Under the pieces are notes generated by a model. That model saw nothing but the letters and a program-made list of their open reading frames with translations, ran no database searches and had not been told where the DNA came from. Below, one piece after another: positions 12,801 to 24,716 of a DNA stretch of 64,000 nucleotides (position 1 is the stretch's first letter; every line of letters starts with the position of its first letter). The stretch comes from Micropterus salmoides. Lineage: Eukaryota; Chordata; Actinopteri; Centrarchiformes; Centrarchidae. Where the stretch lies: contig NW_024040152.1 of NCBI RefSeq assembly GCF_014851395.1, positions 16,655,308 through 16,719,307 on the forward strand, read 5' to 3'. Position numbers and translations under genes: made by a program.

Positions 12801-14605
12801 ATTACATACACATGCCCATACACACACACACACAACTGCGTACACACTTCCACAGCTGGTGTACCTAAGTAAACATTTCATCCTCAGAGAAGCCTCAAAA
12901 AGCCCCACAGGTAGCACGAAGGGGGGGGGGTCTACACTAGCTTATGTGCTTTTGTGTTCTCTTAACCAGACAATTGAGTGCCTTTGTTCGGCTGTAATTA
13001 GCACACACAGGTAATAGAGCTATCAGACGTGGCCACACACATTCACAGAAGGGGTATTGATCAGGGGAGTGTGTGTGTGTCCTGAGCGAGGGATCCTGAT
13101 CGATTGTGTCCTGTCCCGTTGATAGATTGCCAATTCTGTGGGCTAGCCGTTGAACAGGAAGCAACTTTGGTGAGACCAGCCTCCGGAGTCTCACCTGCAT
13201 CCCCACGACACACACACTTTTCCTGCTTTTCTGCTCTATTATCTCACTCAGAAATACACCATTCCACCCTGCATTCAGGTTCAAAGTGAACAGCACATGG
13301 ATTTCTATTTCAGTTTTATAGTCGGGCCATATGGCTCCCTCCTCTCTGATCGTCTCTTGTCATTTCTCCCCTCATTGCTCTATCCATCTTTGGTACCCTC
13401 TGCAGATTTGCTGTACCATCTCAGTCTCCTGCTTCCTGTCCATGCCTATGTGCTTCATTTCAGTTTTTTGTCACTTCTGTCTCTTCCTCTCTGCACGTTT
13501 ATTCTTCCTCTCTTTTATTTTTTTGGTCTCTTCTCTGTCCGCCTACTTAACTTGAGACTACTCCGCTGTCCACCACCATCCTCCCCTCCCCATTCCACGC
13601 ACTCCTTGCCTCCTATGTTCCCCTTCACCGACTCCCAGCACTCCCTTCCTCTCTCCTCCGCTCTGTCACCCCTCTATAAAGACTCCCACTGATGGACCTG
13701 AACCTTCTGCCCAAGCCACATTCTGCCCCTTATTCTTTTCTCCTGCACTCCATGCGAAGAGGAGACCAATTAAAGTCCGTCTCCTTTCTTTCTTCCACTC
13801 CGTTGTTCTCCTCTCTGTGTGTCTGCACTCAGACTCTCTGGGGTCACTAATTAAAACACTTTACTTTCTTTTATCTTTACTCCACTTTTTTTCAGCTGTT
13901 CACCAAACTTTCCTCTTCTTTTGCTATTCTTATTCATTTTTTTTGTTCCATCTCTCTGCTATAACCTGCCTCAACAGCTCTCTTTTCATCAGTCTCTTTC
14001 TGTCTTCCTTTGGCCCCTGTCTCATGTCACTCCATCACTCACATCGCTTCCATCCGTTTGTCATTCTTTTCTTTCCTCATTTATTGTCTCCTACTTTGTC
14101 TTTTCATGCTGTTATGATTCATATAAAGTCTTGTGATTTCTCCTTACTTTGTCCCACATCTACTTCACTGAATCTCTCTCCCGTCTTTCTCCATATTAGT
14201 TTGTACACGGGTAACTCTTTATGCTGTAGCTGACAGGAAGTCAGAATCTGTGGTCTAAAGAAGCATGCATTATGCAGCTCTTCTGTTCTAATGATGCTGT
14301 CTTGTCCAGAGTTGTTGTTATGCCTAAAGCCAGTCAACCTTGACACAAGACTTAGTTGTGCATGCGCACGCACGTCCGCATAAGTTTGTGCACGTCTGTG
14401 TATATCTTTGGTGTGTAGTGGGAGAGAGGAAAGCAGAAGGAGTCAAGTTTATCTTACACTGAACACCCTCAGTGGTCTTCATTAGCATCTGTGGAATTCT
14501 TCCCTCTATCTGACACTCAGCAGAGCTCCCTTGGTGGTATAGAAGTAAAATAGAGTTGTATCATTGTGATGTATCAAATTCTTTAAGACCTGTGCAACTT
14601 TGCTT

Positions 14606-14672
14606 TCTTATTTATTTGGATCCCCATTAGCAACTACCAAGGTAGCAACTACTCTTCCTGGGGTCCATGCTT
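14606..14672. repeat. Fragment of a common fish dispersed repeat
   Basis: The stretch TTATTTGGATCCCCATTAGC followed by CCAAGGTAGCAACTACTCTTCCTGGGGTCC resembles a repeat end often seen in fish genomes, associated with non-LTR retrotransposons. It lies about 210 bases upstream of ephrin exon 2. Family assignment is from memory of the motif only. Confidence 0.45.
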
Positions 14673-14884
14673 TATCACCCTCTGTAATCATTGTGTTATA
14701 TTGATGAACTATCCATCTGCTGTAACTATCCACATTCCTCCAGGCACAAAGCAATTATGGAATACCTGTCATCTGTCTTTTTCTCTCTCTATGTGCTTAA
14801 TCACCACCTCTCTTTCCCCTTCAGTCAGTTATCAATCTGTGTAATCATTACATGAAATATTAATGTCGTTGTTCTTTCTTCCAG

Positions 14885-15183
14885 GTTAACAGCAGGAGAT
14901 CTGTCCGTCCAGGTGAATCTTAATGACTACCTGGACATTTACTGCCCACACTACCCCAACAAGGAGACCCTGGGCCCCGGGCAGCCAGAGACGCTGGCCC
15001 TATACTTGGTGGGAGAGGCCTCTTTCCGTGGCTGTGTGGAGACCAAAGGGTCCATCAAGAGGTGGGAGTGTAACACCCCCTATGCTCCGTTTGGACCAGT
15101 GCGCTTCTCTGAAAAGATCCAAAGGTTCACCCCCTTCTCACTGGGGTTTGAGTTTCTGCCAGGGCGCCACTACTACTACAGCT
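14885..15183 (+). CDS. efna4: Ephrin-A exon 2 (core receptor-binding domain)
   Basis: The acceptor is a pyrimidine tract ending in CAG at 14882-14884; the donor is a consensus GTGAGT at 15184-15189. The exon enters with one base completing a codon and leaves with one base (TCT split). The translation runs LTAGDLSVQVNLNDYLDIY to GRHYYYS and covers most of the ephrin domain. Mammalian ephrins have YYYIS at this junction; here it is YYYSS. A (GT)n tract begins 9 bases after the donor. Confidence 0.96.
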
Positions 15184-15189
15184 GTGAGT

Positions 15190-15230
<41 letters not shown>

Positions 15231-18200
15231 TGGTGGGGAGAGAGAGGACTATTTGAAGGAATCAATAAATTGCATATCGCATATCAATAAAAGCGAAAAC
15301 TGTCCTTCACAATTTCCTAAAGCCAATGATGACACCTTCAAATTGCTCATTTTGTCCAACTGAGGTCAAATACACAAAGTTTTGCATTTTACTGTCACAT
15401 AAGATAATAAAAAGCATCATATCCATACAATCAAGAGGCTGGAACTAGGTGAGTATTTAAGTATCACATTAAATATTTTAATTTTATTTATTTATATGAA
15501 AACTGCTAAAAGTGTGTAACATCCTATCCTTAGGGAATCCTAACCCTAGGAGTTAAACTGTAAAGGCTAAGATAATCTGCTCCATCAGGACCTATTAATA
15601 ATAATCATTATTAATTGATTATCCAAGTAGTTGCAAACTTTGACTTTAAGCTAATTGTCTAAGTCTAGAGAGTCTGTCTAAAGTTCTATTGTCGACTTTA
15701 AAAAAGTATTAATGTTCATTGGAGATTGAACATGGCTATAAGAGTATGTGTTTTTAATATGCAAAGTGCATTATCCTTTATCTTTTTGTCAGAAATGTAT
15801 ATTTTAGTGAAGCAATGAATATTAGCTTCAGGCTCCATACACTGGAAGCCATGTTAAACAGCCCACAAAGAGAAAATATGTAAATATTTCAGTTCATCCG
15901 ACATGTGCATAGACATCTGTGTTGGAGGATCTGTGTGGTGGCCAGGCAGCCCTACATTTGTAAGGGATGAAAAGGTTGAGAAGAGCTTTAGCCAATGTGT
16001 TTTTTATGATGCTTTGAGTGTTGGTGAACTGCCGCATGAAGCATTAATATTTTACAAAAATGCACACTGAATGACATTAATTTGATGTTATCTTAGACTT
16101 GTAGGCTGTTACACAATTTTAGTTTCCCTATTACACTCTCCTGTGCTTCTCTCCCCTCACTCATTTATTTCAAACCACTGGAGGGAGAAAAGGAGGGGAG
16201 AGAGACAGAAGATGGCTTAGTGGCTGTAAAATCAGTTGAGTCTTTTTTTCCCTCACTTTTTACAACTTGGTGTCAGTCCAACCAAGAGGGGGAGGACATG
16301 AAACAAGGCAGAGAATGAAAGAGTCAAGTGAATGCATGGTATGGAAGGGTGACAACAAAGAGACAGAGGGACCGCAAAGTGTAGGAGGAAGAAATGGAGA
16401 TCAATACGGGACGACAGTGGAGGGGGGGGGGGGTGCAGACAGAGAAGCAGACAGAGGTAGAGAAGCGTGGAGGAGTGACAGAGAGAGAGAAAGAGAAAAG
16501 ATGGACACAGTCTGACAGTACACGGGGGGGGGGGGGGGACGTGAGTGGCTGGATGAGAGGAATCCACTCTGGAGAAAGAAAAGGGAGTGCAACAAAAGCG
16601 ACGGAGAAAAGGGATGGATGAGACGAAGGGAAAGAAAGAATCTTTACATAAATTACTGTTGCAGTCCAAGGGACAATGGAGCATTGTGAGGGCATGACAG
16701 AGTGGTTCCACACACGCTAACACACACATGTATATATGTGCACACACACTGGGCACTATTGTGGTTCAGGCCAGTTCAGAGAAAAGCAAAGCAACAATGT
16801 TGGCCCCCCCTCACACCCACCCCCCTGGTTGGGCCACGTCGGGCTCAGAGCGATTGTGTGTGTTTTGTCCACATCAAAGATAAGGCGTAAAGTTGGTCCA
16901 AATGTCTGGCTCTGGGGTTTGTGCGCTGAATGGGTCCGCAGCACTGGAGGCAGTATAATGGCATTAGCCCGGGAGAGCAGTACAATAGTATTAGAAACAC
17001 TAATGGCATTAGTTGGCTCAGTCTGAGCTGGATTCAGCTCCCCTCCACAGCTCCCACAGACTATGACACTGACCATCCCACTGTCTGTGGGTCTCCCGGC
17101 CATCTGACCAACACCCACTGGTTCTCCACGCCTTGATCCCCACAAACAGGAAACACCTTGACATCCTCTGATAGTCAGCGGCCCCTAACATGGAAACATT
17201 TGAGGGGATAGTAAGGTTGGCACAAAGAGCCCAATGCACTGCCACCTAGCAAAACAGAAGCAAATCAATCAATTTCTAAATCTGACATGATCTTGTCAAA
17301 GTGACAAAAGTGTTTTTTTGTGTGTTCTGTCTGTTTAACTCTCAGCCACCAATAGATAGTGTCTTATGACATAGCCCCATGGTTATTCTGTATCTTATCA
17401 GCTGAAATTATAGATAGAAAGTGAGACAAACTGCAATCATATACTCGGCTTGTGTGGTGGGTCCCTGTTGAGGTAGCAGCTGTTTGTGAATAATTCAAAT
17501 AAAAAGCCATTTAACTGCACTTTCCAGGCAGGTTTGTTTTGTAAAAGCAATGCTAAACTGACAAACAATACAGTTTGCCCGATTTCCCATGTGAGCCATG
17601 ATCAGTATTAATATCTGAGCAGTTGCGTTCTTTTATGGTCACATTCTCAATAGTAGATTTTATTGTTGCTATTTAGTTGCACAGATAAGTGTGAAGGAAT
17701 CATGGATTGCGTATGGTATTATCATGGTAGAAACAGGAAAACAACAGTGCTGGGGTTTTTTTTTAGGTTTTCTTGCCATAAGAATTCTTAAAAAGTACCA
17801 AGAGAGTTCTCAAAGATTCGACTTGATGGAAAGATTTCATTCAGCATGAGCATATAGCTGAATGAATGTCATTTTGAATACGAACAATTTTTCAGGGTTT
17901 AATAGATAGATAATAAATCTCCCCCCCCCTCCCTCCTTCCTTCTTCTTTCTAGCTCTACCCTCAGATGAAGGCCCTCCTCTGCCATGTATGAAGTTGCGT
18001 GTCACCGTGTGCTGTGAGCCCAGTGAGTACACTTCCTTTCATCTCTTTCATGTTTCCCCTTTGTACACCATGAGACTCCCCTCTCTGCCTGTCTCATCTC
18101 TACTATCAGGGCTGTATTGGGTGATGTTTAGGCTGCTACTCACCCCCACTACTATCCCCCTGTTTCTTGCTCTCTTTTTGAATATATCTGATGCTTAAAT

Positions 18201-21200
18201 TCCCCACTTTTATCAATGAAAATAAACATATCTTTGTCCCTCACAATCTTGCATTATCTTGAACCTTGTAAAATGAGACTATTCCTTTTATGAAATGACA
18301 CAAACTCCATTCTCCACTCCACGTCGGCTATAAACCTAATTGGATTGCGGGTTTTTTAAGCATTAGTTCCTTCTTACTTACATCACTCTTCTTCCCTTTT
18401 TTATCTCCTTGTCTCGCTCATTCTCCCGCTCTCTATCTCTCTGTCCCAGTGTGAAATTCCCAGAGTTGATCTAATCCAGAGCGCGCCTGGAGTAATGTTA
18501 GTCTTCCGGTCCAGTGAGCTGCCTATTCCGGTTGGGAATGTTGCCCAGGCACTGTGGGAAACCCTGTATAGTTTTGTGTGTGTGTGTGTGTGAGAGCACT
18601 TCTCAGATGACCATTTTGCTGTGTTTTTGTGCGTTCCTGCATGCATCTATGGGCCTTTGCTTGTGCTTTCTGCCGGTTTAATTTGAAAAGTGCACGCGCC
18701 CTGATATGCGTGTCTGAGACGTCTGTCCCAGTTCCCATCCCAGTGCTATCTGCAGTGGGCTTGTCGTGCCGTCCCAGGCTGAACTAACACACACTTTGTG
18801 CAGGAAAACTGGTCACAACTTTGTGTGTGTGAGACCCAGTTGCTAAATTCCTACATGTTGTCTACCGAGTACCTCCCAACCATGCCGCCTTGATTAAATT
18901 CGTGTCAGGTTGGTGTGAAGGAAAAAAATATATTTAAAAAAACAGAATAAAAAGAGACCCGTCTGCCTCGAATGAATTCTTAAATGCCATCAATGTTCTG
19001 GCGTGAGACGGGAGTAATTTGCCGCATTATTACCGGAGTGAAGGCTGATGACTTTTTTAAATATGTTAATTATCCTGCTGTCATTAATTAAAAATAACAC
19101 AGATAGTTGTTCAGTGAGAAAATGCTAATTTAGTCTTGACCTTCTGACAGTGTTCCCTGATCAGCCTATCTGAGCCAGAAATAATCAAAATATTTGAAAT
19201 CACCTGGATTATGCAGGCTGGGAGACACTCGCACACACACACTTGACTTTACTGTTAAAGCCCTTTATTGTACTCCACATTAGAAAGACTCCTACCTACA
19301 AAGATGCACATACTTCCATCTACTGTCTCCTTTTCTCATTTACTTTTTCACTCCCTCTCATCCTGTTCCTTTGCCAAAACTAATCCTGACTAAATTTCAG
19401 GATCTCCCTCTCCTTGTCTTTAACCCCCCCACCCCCACCCTCCCACTTTTTCTTTCTAGTCTTCTGTCATTCCTGAAGTGGCACTAATCCTCCCCTTCTC
19501 TCTGTCTCCTCAGCTCTCTCCTCCATTCCTCATTTTTTATGATCTTTCGCTACTGAAGCAAAACTAATCTAGGCACCATCCATGGCAGTCTCTTACACTT
19601 TCTACCTCCCTCCCCCTTGACTCCATCCCACCTCCTCCACCTTCCCTGTGTCTTCTCTATCTCTTTGTTGCATCTCCATATCTACAGTACAGCTATTCGC
19701 CGACTCACCCTCGCCCTGTTTCTCTGCTCCGCTCCATCTTTGTCGTGCGCATGCTGTGCGGCGAGTGCGTTGGGATGAGAATACATGGGGCCAGAGAGAG
19801 AGAAGAGCCAATGAGATGGATGAGAGAGGAGATGAAGGAGAGTTGGAGGGTTCTCTCTCTTTGGCTGTCCATTAGTGGCGGTTTACCACAGCTGTTGTTG
19901 TGTTGTTCCCTGTGGTAACACCTCACATACTCTCTGGTTCCTTCCTGCTCAGGTTGCCTTTTATCTGACAGGTAGCATGGCAGCAGGGCACACGGTGCCT
20001 GTGTACTCTGTGTGAGTGTGTGTGTGTGTGTGTGGCCCTCGGTGACGGCAACCTCTTGTCCTTCAGCTACATCTCGTCTCTCGTCCAAACTTCAAACCGT
20101 GCACGTTCTTCTCTCCCCAAACTTTTTTTCCCCTAGAAAGCAGCCTGTGTGATTAAAAGGTAGTTCCATGTGGGGATGCCCTGTTGTGGGTGTTTGAATT
20201 AATTATCAGCACGCACGCACGCACACACACACACACACATACCTGCCTCACACTGGTCTGAAGGACAGAGTGGTGACAGTGAGAGGGTCCATCAGGTACC
20301 CTGTCATTGCTCCAAGGTCAGCTACCACTCGCCAGTCCCTCGGTCTCCCCTCCAGTGTGTGAATGTGTGTGTTTATTGCCTTAATTTAACCGAAGAACAC
20401 AGGCAAACTAGGCAGGACAGATTCAGTGAAGCAGGAAGCTCCTAATAACAGCCTCTGTGTGTGTGTGTGTGTGTGTTTGATGTTACTTGTTTCCCCATCC
20501 TGGTTGTTGCTTTGGAGCACTGTGAAGCATGTTGTGGTTTTTTAGGTTTTGGTGATGTTTTTTCGGCATAGCAATGTGATTTTTATTTCAACACAATGCT
20601 GTCACACATCACACCAGAGATAGATTTGCTGGAAGGTGCTTGAGCTTGTGTTGCGTCAGAAAACAAAGCTCTGAATCGGCATTATCAGACTGGTGTCATG
20701 AAATCTCCAGCACCCTGCAGCCATCTCTTGCATCTTTCACCGGCTCGCTTCGCCTCTCACTCCATACTTACCTTTTTTTTTGCTGCAACTTCTTCCTAAA
20801 ACTCCTCCTGTTGTATTTATCTCTCTTGTTCTCCTTGTCGCTCTGCCTCTCCGCCTTTCTCTTTTTCGGCCGCCCTACTGTGAGAAACCATTATAGACCA
20901 ACTTCTCTCTCTCTCTAATTGATTCCTTTTCTCTCTCCGTCTCTCCTCCTTTTTTTTTTTCTGTCGTTCTCCCGCTGCGAGCAGTCCATTGCATTCATTT
21001 CAGTTTACAGAGCTTCACCATTTTCCCCAGTTTCTTTCTGTTTTTTTCCTATTTTTTTATTTTTTTTTAAATTTCTTACATCGCTGCTCTCCTTTACCCC
21101 CTCCACTCTCTCCCAAATACCTTTGTACCCTCTGAACTCAATACACACAAGGACCAAACTGGAACACAGGCATACACACACACACACACCGCTTGCCCAA

Positions 21201-21454
21201 CCGAGGTCTCTCAGATCCCGAAGTCGACACTGAAAGATTTTACTTTAACCGCTTTTGACGATTTATGTTTTACGTTAGCTTTTTTTTCCTCCTTTCGCAA
21301 TTTTGGTTAAATTCTTCACTTTTAATAAATAGCAAACATTCAGGGTTGGTTAGCATTAGCTCCTGCATGTGTAAAATGGCGGCACGAGAGAAGAGGTGGG
21401 ATGGTGGAACAGTGTCTGTCTCTGCAGTGCCGACTGGAGACACACACACTGGCG

Positions 21455-21497
<43 letters not shown>

Positions 21498-24217
21498 AGC
21501 CATAGTTGTGCATGTACAGTTACACATACTGCATGTTTCTGACTGCAGTGCAGTGATGACACTGTTCTTGCAGTCACACCACCGTGGACGCCATTTTGTG
21601 CATTTTGCATGACCAAAATTATGATATTGACTCAAACTAGAGTCCTCAGTGTTCAGTTTTTGCACCGATGATGTGATTAAAGCCGGATCAAAACACGCAT
21701 ATCACACACAGCCGGGTAAACACAAGGCATTTCAGATGAGAACATTTTAGTTTCGAAGTTCGGCGTGGCGTTACACATGCACGCTAATTCACGCTGTTGA
21801 GTAAAGTGTTTTTCCTCTACCAAAGTAAATTAGAAGTCTGATTGAAAAGACATTTGCAATTGTCATAAGGAATTTTTTTAAACTACATTTGCTGCATCCA
21901 AAATGTCGACAATAAAAAAAAAAAAAATGTCAAGAAGAAGTTAGTTATATAACCATTTTTGGGGGTTTGTTTATAAATCATTTTTATAAGTTTTGTTAAT
22001 TGATTTAAAAGTATTTTAAATTTTATTATTGATAAAATTATACACATCCTTTTTATGCTTCTGTTTAATCAACACAATTTAAACTTGGAAGGACAGCAAA
22101 TTAATAAATATTTTGTCATTAAATTACATTAAATCATGATTGGGAGCAGAAATGCAACATTGAAATATAGAACAAAGATGACCGCAGCATGTATTTTTGT
22201 TATTTTTTGTGCAGGGAAGGCTCTACTATTTAAAGCACTAAATGTTTGAGTATTAAGCCTTTCTGTTTGCTTTGATTTTTCCTACATATACAGTCACAAT
22301 CATAGCCACATAGACATACAAAATGCACACACACCAGCTTAGTAAGAGGCCCAGACCCAGCATGCTATTTAATGCTTCGTTAACCCCTATATCTTCGTTA
22401 GTTGTACAGAACCTGGGAGTAATTTAGTGGCTCATGTCTGTCAGAGCGACATGTTGCTGCAGAGACCTGTAGGTACAAGATGGATATTACAGACAAAACA
22501 GTGTTTCTCTGCTAATCCCTCATTTGATAAATCCTTTTCCCTCAGTGTGACTCTACACAGATGAGCTCCCATTTCCTGTCTCATAATTTTAGTCAATCGC
22601 TGTGGGATGTGGATAGGCTGAAGTTTTCCCGAAAACACAGCATCTTTGTGTGTGTGTTTGTGCATGCTTGTGTTTGTGTGTGTCTTTGGGGTTGCTATGT
22701 CAGAGGTGGGTTCAAGGCCGTATATCGATTCAATAACAGCTGCAATTGTGCAGCCTCATCCTTGTTTCCTGACCCTTCTGTCCTCCCTCACTGATGTTAC
22801 ACTGCTGTAGCTTTTTCTGAGGGGTTTTAACCGTTTCCACGTTTTAGTCTCACCACCTGTATTTTTTTGTCCTTTTCCTTCCTCTTCACCAGCTCTCCCA
22901 CCCCTCCCTATCCCTCCATCCTACCATCCCACCATCCCTCCATCTTTCCCTCCATTATTTCCTCTTAGTCCGCCCCCTGCGGAGAAAGTGACGCCCAGAC
23001 ACAAACAACCCCCATCCCGTCTCTTTCTCTCCCTCCCTTTTCTCTCTGTCTGACCTTGTTTCAATCTTTCGAACCTTCTTTTTTTTTTTCACCGTACTTT
23101 CTCACTCTGGTCTCTGCCGCTCCTTCTTTCATCTTCTGTCCACTTCTTGGTTTCGCTCTGTCATTTAGAATTTTCTTGTGTTTTTTTCCCCCTTCTTTTT
23201 CATGTCCTGCATCCTCTCTGTGTAATCTCGATCATTCTTACCCCTCCTAATTTACATAACACTATCTTTTCCTGTTGCCATGCTTCTCAAGCTCTTTTTT
23301 ATCCGACCTTTAAGAGAATTTGCATAGGGGACATATTTAGGGTTGCACAGCCAGTCAGTACTCATTTTTCATGGCGTTAGGCTTTGAGTAATGGTAAATA
23401 CCTTCCCCTGGTCATTTGTCTGTTTCTTGCTTCTTTTGTTCCACAAAGCAGTAGCTTTATTGAGAAAGTTAAGAATGCAAAAATGACTCATCAGCAAATT
23501 GTTTCTTTGCCTCGACTTTATCTAAACTTTATCTTCTCCTCCCCTCTCTCTCTCTTTACAGCATCAGAGGGTTCAAAACAAATACAAGGTGAGATGCAAC
23601 ATTTAAATCCCAATTTCTTCTTAAACTTAGGCATACGCTTAGGCTTATAGGCCTATGTGTCTGTATGGTTATGTATGTACAATGGCTTAATGTCACATTT
23701 CCATGTCTTTTTGTCTGACTGTCTCTCTCTAGTTCAAATGTGGTTTATTTGCATGAATCAGTTATAGCTGTAGCAAGAATACGCTGTATGAAAACATGAA
23801 AATGAGAACATAGATTACACAAATAGATTAGTCAGGAATAGAAATTAGTCAAATTATACACTACAGGGCCAAAAGTGTGTCGACCCAGAACATTACACCT
23901 ATATGTGATAGTTCCCCAAACTCTTAGTACTGGAGTAAGGAGGCACACCATTGTCTATAATATCATTATACGCTATAATATTAAGATTTTCCTGAATTGG
24001 AATTAAGGCACTGACCCCAATCTGTGGAAATTTGGTCCAGACTAAAAGTAACAATTGTCCTTATTATTTTGGCTATACAGTGTATTTCATCCATAATATT
24101 TAATTATTAAAGTTTTCATCTCTCTCACTTTCAGAAACTCGAAGTAGTGTTTGCTCACTGAGGACAGCTTTACCTCCACTCCTCCTAACCCTCCTCCTCC
24201 TCCTGCTGACTACCTGA
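14885..24217 (+). CDS. efna4: Ephrin-A, probably ephrin-A4 (partial: exons 2-5; exon 1 not in window)
   Basis: GPI-anchored cell-surface ligand for EphA receptors, acting in contact-dependent repulsion and adhesion. Four exons join in one frame (phases 2/1/1/1) and encode most of the ephrin receptor-binding domain, a short stalk and a C-terminal GPI signal. Visible hallmarks are NDYLDIYCPHY, KRWECN, FSEKIQRFTPFSLGFEF and the VTVCC strand. The four domain cysteines lie in CPHY, RGCVE, RWECN and PCMKLRV. The protein ends in a leucine-rich hydrophobic tail followed directly by TGA, with no cytoplasmic domain, which excludes ephrin-B. The stretch SEKIQRFTPFSLGFEFLPG and the PETLALYLV segment resemble mammalian ephrin-A4 more than A1, A2, A3 or A5; assignment to A4 rather than a teleost A3 copy is inference. 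The expected signal peptide and YWNSSN motif of exon 1 were not found in 1-14884. Neighbours flad1 and shc1 match the human EFNA4 neighbourhood. Confidence 0.9.
15184..17953 (+). other. Ephrin-A intron 2
   Basis: GT-AG intron with a (GT)n tract at its 5' end, purine-rich G-run sequence at 16.4-16.55 kb (G11 and G15 runs) and a stretch near 16.95-17.03 kb with repeated TAATGGCATTAG-like words. No coding signal was recognised. Confidence 0.7.
15193..15229. repeat. (TG)n microsatellite next to the ephrin exon 2 donor
   Basis: About 18 TG units starting 9 bases inside intron 2. In RNA this is a (UG)n tract directly downstream of the 5' splice site. Confidence 0.95.
17954..18022 (+). CDS. efna4: Ephrin-A exon 3 (end of ephrin domain)
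   Basis: The 69-base exon follows a CT-rich acceptor ending in TAG (17951-17953) and is followed by donor GTGAGT at 18023. It encodes LPSDEGPPLPCMKLRVTVCC plus EP and one base. The cysteine before MKLRV pairs with the exon 2 domain in known ephrins, and the CC doublet closes the domain. Exon length and phase match the ephrin-A family. Confidence 0.95.
18023..23561 (+). other. Ephrin-A intron 3
   Basis: This 5.5 kb GT-AG intron contains a homeodomain-site-rich block (18.9-19.2 kb), long pyrimidine-rich tracts (19.3-19.65, 20.7-21.1 and 22.85-23.3 kb) and a (CG)/(CA) repeat at 21.45-21.49 kb. Open frames inside the pyrimidine tracts are explained by base composition. Confidence 0.7.
21452..21494. 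repeat. (CG)n-(CA)n compound microsatellite
   Basis: GGCGCGCGCGCGC passes into about 16 CA units; strictly alternating and Z-DNA-prone. Confidence 0.95.
23562..23588 (+). CDS. efna4: Ephrin-A exon 4 (short stalk exon)
   Basis: A 27-base exon lies between an acceptor with a long CT tract (ends CAG at 23559-23561) and donor GTGAGA at 23589. It joins exon 3 and exon 5 in frame, giving TSEGSKQIQ. Such a small stalk exon between the domain and the GPI signal is typical of ephrin-A genes and is sometimes skipped; skipping here would keep the frame. Confidence 0.8.
23857..24084. mobile_element. Degraded Tc1-like element / MITE in ephrin-A intron 4
   Basis: The left end reads TACACTACAGGGCCAAAAG and the right end, reverse-complemented, TACACTGTATAGCCAAAATA. 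This inverted-repeat pair belongs to a widespread fish Tc1-like family. The phrase ACATTACACCTATATG just inside the left end also fits that family. Only about 230 bases remain and there is no transposase frame. Confidence 0.55.
24135..24217 (+). CDS. efna4: Ephrin-A exon 5 (GPI-anchor signal and stop)
   Basis: The acceptor ends in CAG at 24132-24134. The translation is ETRSSVCSLRTALPP followed by a run of leucines and threonines and TGA at 24215-24217. Small residues (SSVCS), a short polar spacer and a hydrophobic tail reaching the very C-terminus form a standard GPI-attachment signal. The exact attachment residue cannot be fixed by eye. Confidence 0.92.
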
Positions 24218-24710
24218 CTTCCTCCTCTGTCCTCTCCGCTGACCTCTCACCCGCTCAGTCGGATCAGGGGATATTCCTCTGACATTCACATACACAATGC
24301 AATCTACACTCAGACAGTGAATGACACAATACAATCTATGCTAAGCTATTGCGTATGACACACATTATTACCTTGTGGCTATTTACTTGTGAAATTTCAG
24401 AAGGAATCGGGTGTCTTCCCCAGAATGGGGCCACAGTGACTCAGGGACTGACACACCGAATCATAGTGTCTCATTACTTGTTATTTTCTTCTCCCACCTG
24501 TTGTGTAAGTAGTAGCACAGAATATTACATATAGAGCTAGACCTAGTCATAAGACTCATATCCCACTCTGATGCCAGAGGAACAATGAGTCTGTCAGGAC
24601 AAAGTTTTCTCTCTCTTTCTCATCTCTGTTTCTCATTCTGTTTCTTGTTTTCTACATGATGTGTTGCATTGACTTATTTTGAGAACCTGCCTCCAGTTAA
24701 AAAGTGGCCA

Positions 24711-24716
24711 AATAAA
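24711..24716 (+). terminator. Candidate poly(A) signal of the ephrin-A gene
   Basis: This AATAAA lies 494 bases after the stop codon and is followed within about 30 bases by GT-rich sequence (GTGTTGGATGT). Further AATAAA motifs near 24868, 25101 and 26091 could give longer 3' UTRs. Confidence 0.5.

Larger units (their letters stand above)
1..14884 (+). other. Probable ephrin-A intron 1 (or upstream region); no coding exon recognised
   Basis: No reading frame here has family-level similarity that I recognise. The stretch holds several (GT)n microsatellites, purine- or pyrimidine-rich tracts, some conserved-looking non-coding blocks (near 2.1-2.35 kb and 5.77-5.85 kb) and a repeat remnant near 14.6 kb. 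I looked for the ephrin exon 1 motif YWNSSN and did not see it, so the region is read as intron 1. A possible alternative promoter/exon near 8.5-8.75 kb is described in the findings. Confidence 0.6.

Noticed and set aside
13297..14233. Long Leu/Ser/Phe-rich + frames
   Set aside because: They are explained by lack of purines in the tract; the predicted proteins are low-complexity with no domain and no splice context.
1..14884. Ephrin exon 1 with signal peptide
   Set aside because: No YWNSSN-type motif joined to a signal peptide and a phase-2 donor was found; the exon is assumed to be outside the window.
16253..16756. 167-codon - frame
   Set aside because: It is the complement of a purine- and G-run-rich stretch; Pro/Ser/Leu low-complexity translation without a motif.
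21265..21665. Frames on both strands across the CG/CA repeat
   Set aside because: The open frames are created by the dinucleotide repeat (runs of THTHT and CVCVC), not by coding constraint.
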